Shown here one piece after another: positions 38,201 through 46,904 of a DNA stretch of 64,000 bases. The translations under genes and the position numbers were made by a program. The stretch is from Nematocida ironsii (Eukaryota > Microsporidia), in NCBI GenBank assembly GCA_001642415.1, contig LTDK01000186.1, positions 35,333-99,332 on the forward strand. Direction: 5' to 3'. Below the pieces are notes generated by a model, which saw only the letters and a program-made list of their open reading frames with translations, did not search any database and was not told the DNA's origin. Every line of letters begins with the position of its first letter. The first letter of the stretch is position 1.

Positions 38201-40199
38201 GAGTAAAAATGGGATTGCATCGGTTTCTAACGTCTATATCAAAATGATGCATCAGAAGGATATGTTTATATTCTTCAAAATTGATTTTATAAAGATGTGC
38301 ATATCAAAGGAGCCATTCAGGTTGCATGGGGAGCTGTCTTTGAAGATATACCATGCGATGTTTAATTATTTAATGGGTACCCGGGATCCAAATCCATTAA
38401 AGTTCGAAATGTGCTATATTGATAAAGACAAACAGGAAAAAACTATTCTTAGTTTACCAGATGTACACTTATTCAGAATGATTGCAAGTCTTTTGATTAG
38501 ATATTTAAAAAAGAAGGGAGAGCCAGCTGAAAAGCCTCGGATGTATAACAATGACACTTTAAGTATTGCAGTGCAGAAAATGCGAAGTATTTATGTAGAA
38601 AACGACAATATATTTACACCAGTAAAGATACCGCGGAACAATAGCTATAAAACAAATATTCCTGAGGTACTGCCTGGTTATGCAGACTCTTTTATAACTA
38701 TACTAAGGAATACAAAGCAGAAATATAGTACTGAATTGGTGGAATATGATGACAAATACATATACAAAAACCTAAATAAGGAAAAAGGCAATGGCGAAAC
38801 ACAGCCAAAATATAAACTTGATACCAAGCTGCATCCTATTCCAATCTCAGACAAACAGAAGCAAGTTATACAGGGGATGTGCTGTACTAACATTATTCTG
38901 CCGCTGACTATACAAAGCAGTGTATTGGATGAGTGGTACATTAAAAAAATGGTTCAAACACTGTCTAATCTGTTTGGGGCCAAGAAGAGAGAGATCGACA
39001 TGTCTATTCAGATAAAAAACTTTCACATAGCAAATATATCAAATTACAAAAAAGATCCCGATAATAGTGCAATTGTTGTTTATATAAACGAGTTTGTTTG
39101 GAACCATAATGAAATTAATTCGTGCAGTACAGCACCATCTTCTGAAAAAAGCACAGTATCAGTTGTTGCCTCAATTATACTACCAAATACGATTGATATA
39201 CACCATGACATATCTTCATATATTAAGATGTCTCCCATAATTGAGTTTGTATATACCTGTATAAACAATTACACACAAAAAAATATTATTGGCTTCCATA
39301 TGCCTAAACCGGAAAAAATGGGCTTTCTAGAAAAGACAGTTGATATGATTAAAGCCTTTGGTAATTCTAGGGTGGTTTCTTTTTTTTCTTTAAGTAATAT
39401 AAAGACTGCATGCTGGTGTATTTGGAAGTATATCAATTTCAACTTCGATTTATTTTTGGTATTGGGCGGGGAAAAATTAAATGTAGAAAACGACAAATAT
39501 ACAACTTTCCTAACTTCTTACTACAATAAGAACTTATTCATAGCAAAATACACAAAAAAAATAAAACCGGAGTCTGAGTTGGTAAAAAATAACAAAGAAG
39601 AATCAGGGCAGGATGAAGTTTCAAACACTGATGAGACAAAAGACCGTAAAAGTACATACATTGTGATTTTAAGGAACAAGGAGCCAATAGCATATTTAGA
39701 TATAATGATGATGATAACACAAGAGCCGCATGTTATTTTTTTCCCACTATATATCAATAAGGCTATACTAGCTGCAACATTAAAAGAATGGCGTACTTGG
39801 AAACCAGAAAAGAAAGCCGAGCTAGACTTAAAAAACGATTTGTGGGCATATCTAGTGATAAATGACATGATGGTAGGATCCTTTAGAATGCCAGCATACA
39901 ATGTTGCAGAAGTAAGCTCATTTTACACCAAAGCTGCAGCACTTGCTTCATACCTACCATGTGCTTCTATTTCAGGTTTATCTGATCTATTATATACTAT
40001 TATTGTATATTTGATAGACAGAAAGCTACCTAGTATTGTTAAGGACGTACAAAAGACAGATGCATATAATAAAGCTGTGCAGGAAATGCTGTATAGTAAA
40101 ATAAAAAAAGACATAGCCACATATCCCTTACCATCCGAAAACAACAAGAAAATTCCCGAAGAATTAGCAATGCAACAGAGTAACAAAAAAAGTATTTAA
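35250..40199 (+). CDS. Giant signal-anchored protein of unknown function
   Basis: A 1649-residue protein. A basic N-terminus (~1-18) precedes one long hydrophobic segment (about 19-48, KIIGFLFLVGISAFWLIFL), predicting a type II signal anchor with a ~1600-residue lumenal or extracellular part. That part is rich in alternating beta-type patterns (LFTFKGTIFLKLKNNLPGIS, ATFTLTFTGNNISNLRSAI), which recall LEA2/DUF3712-like domains or long lipid-transfer proteins with an N-terminal anchor. Neither is firmly established. Near residues 1440-1460 a hydrophilic loop is rich in Glu/Lys. It is divergent from the INCENP-like gene with 128 bp between ATGs. The reading frame is intact throughout. Confidence 0.75.
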   Translation: MRIGKGAIERKSGLERKIIGFLFLVGISAFWLIFLTPLLGSIIFLTGIKHNLNNLKISNADLTDSDIVKLSVSYLPGLPYFSITAKNIMIGLGTSRNENPMGYLYGEEIMIVNNPMNKIDISMRYVIPEKMCEINERFLLKVENHMLFTFKGTIFLKLKNNLPGISIPVVFPYTLGWCIGKNSMSIGINKSAQKLVDTLPKSSEEVNGSNESDINMKPSKRSTLPIELKGYTLTEKNCITTLKANYRYKNMPSFLSINIPETVISFYIDKKKVGTIKIDEHKIRNGVILEKRNATNTNALLGMKNKGIKKDFDEVETLDAISGKEKKESISTATFTLTFTGNNISNLRSAIEAYLDKTPIAFTFSINNVNRYHSMPYSFHHRIIRQISRVYINRIVPGKKTVLPIVSSPLFEGKIERIKNNGIHCKLIFNEILFPYEGLIESLNTGEIFSTNLNLLVNDEIVIVGTGSHYTALDKTHTPEYYKKFFVVEATLSFPSDFSELSYIFKKANPYISSVLQSCEISIGSCPTSSMDKMFSKFGLRWKVGQGISVGYKWNAPSPSTVEYPKHYTTYRMSLLLCEETNEISMGKFLDQRPFLLFCSPAAGLKSTEVTKNRGQFPFAVYSVECMERKEQENYVRIGWEGFDAVLMKHNIGFTLRANKSYIDVLASPASDEWSIRSSIKTVIQLFVNTYNDGPERTEKFSLIRIANYENDPDGYKLSPIHLALHNPHKRNENVRNAHIIKNIDAIINNVIKNLFTTWEPAVEFLKYKEMEANTGQMYPDDWITDPKVSRILFHLKEMPISNKPADSSKESAIVFSLWVPSTGVVLRKDNSIEAEHIISVDPIEVCLIYRTKTNNTIRIGKYRDRGGNTDDSICIKNTFWKSTIPERLTLKVQGINGYFNPFNENLSLLFKIVMCVVLGDDLSDPFPSKENEEQHYKNTLNPNKKLAVEFNVDGSNEEYLFFSSILSYGNKFVNLSPSNLAIESKNGIASVSNVYIKMMHQKDMFIFFKIDFIKMCISKEPFRLHGELSLKIYHAMFNYLMGTRDPNPLKFEMCYIDKDKQEKTILSLPDVHLFRMIASLLIRYLKKKGEPAEKPRMYNNDTLSIAVQKMRSIYVENDNIFTPVKIPRNNSYKTNIPEVLPGYADSFITILRNTKQKYSTELVEYDDKYIYKNLNKEKGNGETQPKYKLDTKLHPIPISDKQKQVIQGMCCTNIILPLTIQSSVLDEWYIKKMVQTLSNLFGAKKREIDMSIQIKNFHIANISNYKKDPDNSAIVVYINEFVWNHNEINSCSTAPSSEKSTVSVVASIILPNTIDIHHDISSYIKMSPIIEFVYTCINNYTQKNIIGFHMPKPEKMGFLEKTVDMIKAFGNSRVVSFFSLSNIKTACWCIWKYINFNFDLFLVLGGEKLNVENDKYTTFLTSYYNKNLFIAKYTKKIKPESELVKNNKEESGQDEVSNTDETKDRKSTYIVILRNKEPIAYLDIMMMITQEPHVIFFPLYINKAILAATLKEWRTWKPEKKAELDLKNDLWAYLVINDMMVGSFRMPAYNVAEVSSFYTKAAALASYLPCASISGLSDLLYTIIVYLIDRKLPSIVKDVQKTDAYNKAVQEMLYSKIKKDIATYPLPSENNKKIPEELAMQQSNKKSI

Positions 40200-40429
40200 C
40201 AGTACCAAAGCATCGAAACATGAAATACCCTAAGTAATTCTGTTATAAATCATATGGTTTTACAATTTTCGCCATTTTTACTGTTATTCTAAAAAGTCAT
40301 ATAGTTAACAGTTACATTAGCAGCGATACCTTGCCAGGATATAACCCGAAATACTGTTCATAATAAATAACATTAATAAGTACTTTGGTATTGTTTTAAA
40401 ACACGCCCCATAAAAATGCCCAAATGCAG

Positions 40430-40580
40430 CCTAGGCACAGTCAATTGCCTACTTTAGCAATGAAAGTGCTATATACTGAAATTAGGCACACCTAATTAAG
40501 TGATTATTGCAAGCACAAAATATCATATAATTACAGTTACAACAGGGTATAATTGGCACAGCATACGAATGCCGATTGAA
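40430..40580. ncRNA. Candidate structured RNA (four consecutive hairpins)
   Basis: Between the convergent genes ending at 40199 and 40623 lies a GC-richer stretch with four successive inverted repeats: TAGGCA/TGCCTA (40432-40437 with 40446-40451), TAGCA/TGCTA (40455-40459 with 40467-40471), AATTAGG/CCTAATT (40480-40486 with 40491-40497, loop CACA) and AATTGGCA/TGCCGATT (40551-40558 with 40570-40577, one G-T pair). The series suggests a folded RNA or an array of 3'-end hairpins for the two convergent transcripts. No known RNA family was recognised and the strand is undecided. Confidence 0.4.
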
Positions 40581-40622
40581 GCAGGTAGGATTGACATATC
40601 GATTGCCAGTTTAACAAAATTT

Positions 40623-41549
40623 TTATTTATTCGTGATTTGTCTGTTTCTATAATAGGGTATATGGAACATAAGAATGCTTAGAAGTATAACTGCCACAGA
40701 TGCTATTTTTACCCCAGTAATATCTTCTGAGAACTGATAAGAAATAATAAAAGACGACAGTGGGCTGATTGCCAGCGTGATTAGTATTCTGATCAGGGTA
40801 GTATACTTTATAACAAAGTACCCAAAAACAAGACTGTCCCCAGACTTAACCAGTGATACAAACATAATTTCTTTAATGTGGTCATAGCTTATGTTAAGCT
40901 TACCAGCACAGAAAATGCAGAATATAATTAAGAATGAGATGGCCGCGCTAGTTCCAGAGTGATTAACAGCACTCTTCCACTTACTCTTCATTTTGGGCGC
41001 AACAAATACCTCAAAAACTATCCCTGTGCACGCCGAGAGAATGGGAAGACTGACAAGCATTAGATAGTCTATAAAAGAAGAAGACTCTGACTTAAATGAT
41101 TCGGACTCTCCAAATATAAGGGGCGTGAACACCCCCAGCAGGAGAAGCCCCTGTGAGCTGTATTGTATTTTAGTATATCTTCTATTAAGAAATACAATTG
41201 CCATTAGAAATACAAAGAATATTCTAGTCTGTGCAGATATCAGCACAATTAAATTAGGAAATATCTGACTTACTTGCATCCATGTGAGAGACTGCAGCGA
41301 AGACAAAATACCAGAGATCATGTATCCCTTTAAATACTCAGCGCTCTCATAGCCTTCCCTATAAAATGAGCATGTAAAGCAGACCAGTGCTTTGATTAGC
41401 TCGCTTATTCCTCCTATAAGAATGTTCTCGTGGGCACTCAAGTGCTTGTTGGTTTTAGTTACGTATATTGTGCAGTATATAACAGAAAAGGCAAGAGAAG
41501 ACACCTTTAGTGTTTCAAGCACACCAAGCTTTTCTTTTGGTACGTTCAT
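40623..41549 (-). CDS. Nucleotide-sugar transporter (SLC35A-like)
   Basis: A 308-residue protein with about ten membrane helices and the features of the UDP-galactose/UDP-GlcNAc/CMP-sialic acid transporter family: an early SELIKALVCF helix, then IFPNLIVLISAQTRIFFVFLMAIVFLNRRYTKIQ followed by GLLLLGVF, which matches the conserved central helices and the RRYSxLQ-type loop. Such antiporters exchange cytosolic nucleotide sugars for lumenal nucleotide monophosphates in the Golgi or ER and feed glycosylation or spore-wall synthesis. The transported sugar cannot be read from the sequence. RER1, another Golgi gene, is its divergent neighbour. Confidence 0.85.
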   Translation of the reverse strand: MNVPKEKLGVLETLKVSSLAFSVIYCTIYVTKTNKHLSAHENILIGGISELIKALVCFTCSFYREGYESAEYLKGYMISGILSSLQSLTWMQVSQIFPNLIVLISAQTRIFFVFLMAIVFLNRRYTKIQYSSQGLLLLGVFTPLIFGESESFKSESSSFIDYLMLVSLPILSACTGIVFEVFVAPKMKSKWKSAVNHSGTSAAISFLIIFCIFCAGKLNISYDHIKEIMFVSLVKSGDSLVFGYFVIKYTTLIRILITLAISPLSSFIISYQFSEDITGVKIASVAVILLSILMFHIPYYRNRQITNK

Positions 41550-41605
41550 GCTAATTTTTTTATTTTTGGGGTATTTTCATATTAGGCAAAAAAATTAAAA
41601 AAGAA

Positions 41606-41676
41606 TGCGCATGCCGGGAATCGAACCCGGGTCTCTCGCATGGCAAGCGAGAATTATACCATTAAACCACATGCGC
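41606..41676 (-). tRNA. tRNA-Gly (GCC anticodon)
   Basis: Full cloverleaf on the minus strand: acceptor stem GCGCATG/CATGCGC with discriminator A, D-arm GGTTTAATGGTAT, anticodon stem CTCGC/GCGAG with loop TTGCCAT (anticodon GCC), and T-arm CCGGGTTCGATTCCCGG. There is no intron. It lies between the starts of two divergent genes, 56 bp from the transporter ATG and 75 bp from the RER1 ATG. Confidence 0.97.
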
Positions 41677-41751
41677 TCGGTATATTCATACAATGAACCT
41701 CCCTGTTGCTGCCAGTGCACTTATATGAAAACGTGAATTATTTTTTTCGGC

Positions 41752-42276
41752 ATGAAATTGCAGCACTTGATACAGTCTTATGCTGATATGTCCGTGGGAA
41801 TGGTAAAGCAAAGATGGACCGCGTTTCTCTTTCTATTTGTAGTATTTGTGTGGAGAATAATTATAACAGGTGGGTATCGTTTGGTTGCCTACTGCCTGTT
41901 TTTATATTTTCTCCACTGCTTTATTGGGTTCTGTACACCTGTTGACAGCGAATTACCAGACCCATTCGACATAGAGGAGGAAGAGACAGTTATTTCTTCG
42001 CCAATTAAAAAGAGTGGGGACGAGTCTAAGCCATTTATACGAAGACTTCCCGAGTTTGAGTACTGGCTGCAATCAATTAAAGCCTGTTTTGCTGGTATAG
42101 TTATGACATTCTTCCCCGTATTTAATATTCCTGTGTTCACTCCCATATTGATAATATACTTCTGCGGGTTGGTGTATTTAACAGTCATAAAAATAAGGAA
42201 GCATATGGAAAAGTACAAATACAATCCATTCTTTAATGCTAAGAAGATTTATAAAGGTATTGTAGAAATGAAGTGA
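41752..42276 (+). CDS. RER1: RER1, Golgi-to-ER retrieval receptor
   Basis: A 174-residue RER1 protein with four membrane segments in two hairpins (about 23-40, 46-63, 112-130, 132-150). Family hallmarks are the QRWTAFLFLFVVFVWRI first helix, GFCTP followed by an acidic loop, the FEYWLQSIKA element, FNIPVFTPILIIYF and the C-terminal KHMEKYKYNPFF segment, which contains the conserved YxxPF. RER1 returns membrane proteins with polar transmembrane residues from the early Golgi to the ER through COPI. The loop between the hairpins (IEEEETVISSPIKKSGDESK) is longer and more charged than usual. Confidence 0.93.
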   Translation: MKLQHLIQSYADMSVGMVKQRWTAFLFLFVVFVWRIIITGGYRLVAYCLFLYFLHCFIGFCTPVDSELPDPFDIEEEETVISSPIKKSGDESKPFIRRLPEFEYWLQSIKACFAGIVMTFFPVFNIPVFTPILIIYFCGLVYLTVIKIRKHMEKYKYNPFFNAKKIYKGIVEMK

Positions 42277-42974
42277 ATGTTCATTGAATATGAATAAATT
42301 AGTACGTGTTTACTACTGTATATTCTGTATTGCTAAATACTTTAGGTTATTTCTAATTATTATACAAATATATTAAATATATTTTATTTATAGCTAAGTA
42401 TAATTCGCCAAATACCATGGCTATTAGACATTTATTTAAGTTTTATTTTTAGTTTAATTCATCTCAAGTGGAATATTTATGAAGTATTATAAAAAGAACT
42501 GCTTATAAAGCATAAAACAAGAAAATAGAGAACAATTGGGCAGAAAAGTGAAAAGGTCTCCTAACAGTTATTATAGTAATTTAATAATAGATCCCTATTA
42601 TATTCTGTAATTTATGAATATAATGTAACAAGCACAAGTATAAACTAATATATAAAGAAGCAAATTATTTGACGAGTTTATTTCTTAGAAAAAGTCATTA
42701 AGGCACTTTATTATTGAATTTAAATACGTATTTATAAGCTGAAAGATCAATTTAATTTATGTTAATGTATTATGCCAATAATTATTTCTAATTTAATTTA
42801 TACTACCATGCTTGTGTAAACACTCAGATAACTCATGCAGTTTCGTGTTATTGTTGGCATACAATATTAATTGTTACGAATTTCAATGCATGTACTGGTG
42901 AGTGTATATGGAAGTTGTTAAAATATTTTTAACAACTATTGTAAGAGATTTTTAATTTTTTTAATAAAAACAAT
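42277..42974. other. AT-rich spacer at the edge of the first accessory island
   Basis: About 700 bp downstream of RER1 without ORFs. It marks a shift from compact core genes to widely spaced island genes. Short TATA-like and TTTATTTAAATTT tracts are common. I see no repeat shared with other parts of the window and no RNA-like fold here. Confidence 0.55.
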
Positions 42975-43085
42975 TTGGTGTTAATGCCATGACCAACCAG
43001 CGGCAGCTGATTAGAAGCTCATACGCATTCTAATAGTCTTCGGTATGACAATGGGGTGTGGTGAATGTGTATTAAATCATTGTTT
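42975..43085. ncRNA. GC-richer hairpin-forming stretch, possible RNA gene
   Basis: In a ~960-bp AT-rich gap this 110-bp block is distinctly GC-richer. It contains a perfect 7-bp inverted repeat, ATTAGAA (43010-43016) with TTCTAAT (43028-43034), around GCTCATACGCA, plus CATAC/GTATG arms near 43020 and 43042 and a GTCATGG/CCATGAC-like flank. No ORF spans it. It may be an RNA gene or the remnant of one; no family was recognised. Confidence 0.28.
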
Positions 43086-43236
43086 CTTTTATTATTATAT
43101 TCTACTCTTATGCCACCTAGATATAACTTACTTGCTGCTTGGGTGCCAAATTTTAAATAAATTAAAAGTATGGAGAAATGTCAATTATAGTAGTTAGACG
43201 TTTTTTAAAATATAACTGAAAGTTTTTTTAAAAAAT

Positions 43237-46098
43237 ATGATTATAAGACTAGATTTTATTATTTGGATAATTGTCTCATGCAAGATACACTGTAGGATAG
43301 GAATAAATAGCTATAAGTCAATACACATTAATAGTATAAATAGCAAAGGAACAAAAATACGTATAGATGGATCTGCATCCCCAGTGCGTAAATTTACTTC
43401 TGAAAAGCTGAACTTAATGTATTTAATGCGGTTTTTCTCCCCGGAAATAGATATAAAGTATAATTTATGTATTGTTTCTGATCATGCAGGGATTGGAATA
43501 ATTAAAGCTAATAGAGAGTTTACTAAAGACAGTATCTATAAAATAATTAGTGAAAAGAAAGAAGGGTCAACTTATATTATAGATTACCACCGAACATTGT
43601 TAGAATTGTTCCCTTCTTTGCCTAGAACTCTGTCGATCTATACGTCTAGAAATGATTCGTTCATTAGATTTCTTCGAAGTGAACATATAAGTGAACATAG
43701 AATGGATATTTTGGCTTCTTTATTTTTATTAGCAGAGGGAGTGGATATACCATTGATGGTAGAAGGCAGTAAAAGTAATCCAACGCTAGTCTTGAAGGAA
43801 ATTAAAGCAAAACCCAAGAAGGCCAGCAAAACAAAAAATAAGAAGAAGAGTGAAGAGAGTAAAAATAAATTCTCTCTAAGTATGAAAGTTATGTGCAGTA
43901 TAAAGAAGGAAGATAATACATACAAGGATAAAAATGTGGCACAAAAAAGAGCAGCTGATGTTATAAATTTCTTTATACGCAATAAAACAACCCCAGATAT
44001 ACGGGAAGGAGGTAAATACGCAGAGCCCAGAACATATGAAGAGTTTAAAACCGGGAAGTTTTTAAATAATGCCAGATGGCTAATACAGTATTATATATTT
44101 GAGTACTTGGATAGTGAAAACAGTGTAATTGAATTTGCAAATGCAGTATATTCTATGCTTGAAGAGTGTATAGCAGCAAAAAAGGATGAACAGTCACATG
44201 AGGAGGTAAAATACCTGGAAAAAATTCTTAACAATTGCTTTGTGGAATCTAATGATGCTGTAACTAATGACTGGATAGTGCCTGCATTAAATATATTGTA
44301 TAACGAAAGGCCATTAGATAGTGTATTTCCATTTTCGGGTGATATAGATGTGCCGTGCTACCAATGTGTTCCCGTATACAATAGAAAAATGGATGTTTTT
44401 ATTAACAAAGACATATATGGCAATTGTGCTGAGGCTGGATTGCTTAGCTTGTTTTGCTGTTTTGCATATGATCCAGCGACTAAAGAGTATACTACTGAGC
44501 ATATGGGAGAAGTATCGCCAGACTTGAAAAGGTTCTTTGCCAAATATAACAAACCATTTGAGTTAACCTATGCGATGTATAATGAATGGAGTAAAGTGGT
44601 GGCAGATTTAGACAATAAAAATATTGTATATGTTGAAGAGAATAGAAATGAGATTTCGCCCGGCATAATAAATATGCTGCGCGTTGTTGCTGAGATGACT
44701 GGAAGGTATTCTCAAGAAGAAAAGTCTTTTAAAGAGTTTAGCGCTCCTCTGGAAAAAAAAGAAGACGCCTGCAAACTATTGAAAAAAGTGAATTCATATG
44801 CAGAAGAGTTATTTACATCACTTTCCAAGAAATGCAGTCTATCTAAAAAAGATTGTTTCGCATCGACCTGCTATCCATATAAGGATAATAAAGCAGAAGT
44901 GGTGGATAGAAAGATAAAAGTAGACATAGTTAAAGTTAGTATAAATGGAAATGCAGATAATAATTTTGACATATTTGGGGATGTGCGCATAGCATATACT
45001 TACTCTAAATTGGAAGGAGGAATAGAATTAAGCCATATTCCAGACCATCTCTTTATTAAATCATTTTCTGCAAATACTCCGGTCTTAACTGATGGTAAGA
45101 AAGCTACCATAGATAGTATAATTATCAGTATTAAAGAAAAAATATGCGGCACTCTAACAGAACATATGACTAGGCATTGCTTAGAACAAACCATGGATAA
45201 TAATGGAGTTGAAAGAAGCATATGGCAGCCACACCCAGAAAACATAAGCATAACTCGTAAAAATAACGATTCTTATCCTATAGAAAAGTTTTTCTTGTAT
45301 AACAGCGCTCTTAAAAACCCTGATCATGCAACAGCTATGATGCCATATATTAAGCTCTGCTTTTTAACATATCCACTCGATAAAATCGGCCACTGGTTGC
45401 GGACTATGTCTAATATCATAGGAAATCTTTCATTGATTAATTTACAAGTACTGCGTACTCTGTTCTTTAATCCCGTATATATTGAGTTGTATAAAAACTA
45501 CTTTGACAAAGTCAATATATCACCAGAAATATTTAATAACTACTTTTCAGATGAGCATTCAAATTCAAACTATTATAATTATTTAAGCCACTGTAACTTG
45601 CTAAAAGAGAATTTAACGCTTATAAAGCTATACTTGATCTCTGGGAAGAATCCGGGGCTTTTCTTTTATAATGCAATAAGAAAGCCTTTATTAAAAATGC
45701 AGCCTATACTTCTTTCCATATTAACACTTAATGGTACATCTATAGATCCTCTAATTGAAGTTGCAGAGTTTTTAGATAAGTTGGATAGAAGTATTCCTAA
45801 ATATAAACAGTGTTTGTCATCTGACTATATGTGGCTGGTTTGGCTTAAAATAGCTTTTAGCTCAGAGAAATTCAAAAATATTATAGAGCCCCTCTTTAAA
45901 AAAGTTATTATTAATGAATATTTATTTTTTATTCACGAAGACAATAATCAATCGATTGAACAAAAAAATAAGAATATTTTAGAGCAGTTTAAGAAAATTG
46001 CCAATAAAGATATAGTATGTTATGTGGAAGATCTTATACAGAAAACACCCGAATATATTATAAAATTAGATTATCTACTGGAAACTTGCTATATTTAA
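43237..46098 (+). CDS. 953-residue secreted-type orphan (large parasite family candidate)
   Basis: The N-terminus MIIRLDFIIWIIVSCKIHC has a hydrophobic core typical of a signal peptide, and no later membrane segment is evident. Residues ~185-225 are a Lys-rich linker (KKASKTKNKKKSEES). A Cys-rich core near residues 374-408 reads CYQCVP, then YGNCAEAGLLSLFCC, then YDP; the NCAE..LL.L.CC pattern suggests a defined domain. The C-terminal 250 residues are Leu/Ile-rich helices. Size, signal peptide and location beside other island genes fit the host-exposed large gene families described in Nematocida. I cannot assign a family member or function. Confidence 0.7.
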   Translation: MIIRLDFIIWIIVSCKIHCRIGINSYKSIHINSINSKGTKIRIDGSASPVRKFTSEKLNLMYLMRFFSPEIDIKYNLCIVSDHAGIGIIKANREFTKDSIYKIISEKKEGSTYIIDYHRTLLELFPSLPRTLSIYTSRNDSFIRFLRSEHISEHRMDILASLFLLAEGVDIPLMVEGSKSNPTLVLKEIKAKPKKASKTKNKKKSEESKNKFSLSMKVMCSIKKEDNTYKDKNVAQKRAADVINFFIRNKTTPDIREGGKYAEPRTYEEFKTGKFLNNARWLIQYYIFEYLDSENSVIEFANAVYSMLEECIAAKKDEQSHEEVKYLEKILNNCFVESNDAVTNDWIVPALNILYNERPLDSVFPFSGDIDVPCYQCVPVYNRKMDVFINKDIYGNCAEAGLLSLFCCFAYDPATKEYTTEHMGEVSPDLKRFFAKYNKPFELTYAMYNEWSKVVADLDNKNIVYVEENRNEISPGIINMLRVVAEMTGRYSQEEKSFKEFSAPLEKKEDACKLLKKVNSYAEELFTSLSKKCSLSKKDCFASTCYPYKDNKAEVVDRKIKVDIVKVSINGNADNNFDIFGDVRIAYTYSKLEGGIELSHIPDHLFIKSFSANTPVLTDGKKATIDSIIISIKEKICGTLTEHMTRHCLEQTMDNNGVERSIWQPHPENISITRKNNDSYPIEKFFLYNSALKNPDHATAMMPYIKLCFLTYPLDKIGHWLRTMSNIIGNLSLINLQVLRTLFFNPVYIELYKNYFDKVNISPEIFNNYFSDEHSNSNYYNYLSHCNLLKENLTLIKLYLISGKNPGLFFYNAIRKPLLKMQPILLSILTLNGTSIDPLIEVAEFLDKLDRSIPKYKQCLSSDYMWLVWLKIAFSSEKFKNIIEPLFKKVIINEYLFFIHEDNNQSIEQKNKNILEQFKKIANKDIVCYVEDLIQKTPEYIIKLDYLLETCYI

Positions 46099-46589
46099 TC
46101 TTTTATAGATATTCTGGTGTTCATTTTGTCTATATAACGGTTCTTTATAAATAACTGAATCAATTATTTAATTGTAATACTTAAGATTAATAAATTGTTT
46201 TATAGAAATTTACATATAAAAATACCGCTTTTTGTTTTTCCTGTTGTATATCCTTTGTATTCACCATAGTATCATTAAATAAATAAAAGAACTAAAGAGT
46301 ATGGATTTGTAATTATTAAATAAAACCTATATATGGATTTATTTAAAATAAAATTATTTATTCATTATTTTAAATAATAATTATATAAATAGTCTACAGT
46401 ATAAAATAGTAATAGTATAACTTTTATTTTACTAATAGTTAATAGAAGACAAATTTATTTAGAAATTAAATACATTTTATATTCTTACAATACTAAATAG
46501 TTAAAACAATGCATGTATAAAACACCATTAAACACGCATATATTATCAGAAGGTGGATGTGCGATGCCACCCACTGTGATTTTGTTAAA
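46099..46589. other. Extremely AT-rich spacer in the accessory island
   Basis: About 490 bp, almost entirely A and T, with palindromic runs such as AATAATTATATAAAT around 46375. It separates the 953-residue gene from an integrase-like relic. No ORF, RNA gene or known motif was seen. Confidence 0.55.
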
Positions 46590-46833
46590 AATAGAAATCA
46601 TCGAGAACCCAATTAATTTCAACTATTTAAGCAGTACACTCCAAGCAAAAAGAAAAGGCTCGTAGAAGATTTGAAGAAAGACTTTAATTTAGTACAAAGA
46701 ATAACCAGTACTATTAGGACTTAATACATGGGTACACGCCGATATTATAATAAATAGAGATAAAGAACAGCCGCTCTAAACTGTTTATATATTAGACTAT
46801 GTTATTCGGGTAAAAATAGTTGCACAAGATAAG
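46590..46833 (+). pseudogene. Relic of an integrase/transposase-like ORF
   Basis: Two frames together carry coding-like sequence. Frame 1 (46593-46721) gives RNHREPN, a stop (46614-46616), then FKQYTPSKKKRLVEDLKKD and FNLVQRITS. Frame 2 takes over near 46714 with LGLNTWVHADIIINRDKEQPL, a stop, then VYILDYVIRVKIVAQDK to a stop at 46831-46833. The W-x2-D and YIL-x-DYV-x-R segments are arranged like the start of a retroviral-type integrase core (first catalytic Asp, then the viDxxTRk strand). The stops and the frameshift are seen; the integrase identity is inference. It lies directly in front of the 697-residue gene. Confidence 0.4.
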
Positions 46834-46904
46834 TAAGTCAACCATAATAATTAGTTCAATGAATTATATTTGGGTTTAATTTTCTGATAGGAATAAATAT
46901 AATA

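Noticed and set aside
40500..40682. 60-codon plus-strand frame overlapping the 3' end of the sugar-transporter gene
   Set aside because: It begins with GTG, overlaps a solid gene, and the same DNA is better explained by hairpin structure.
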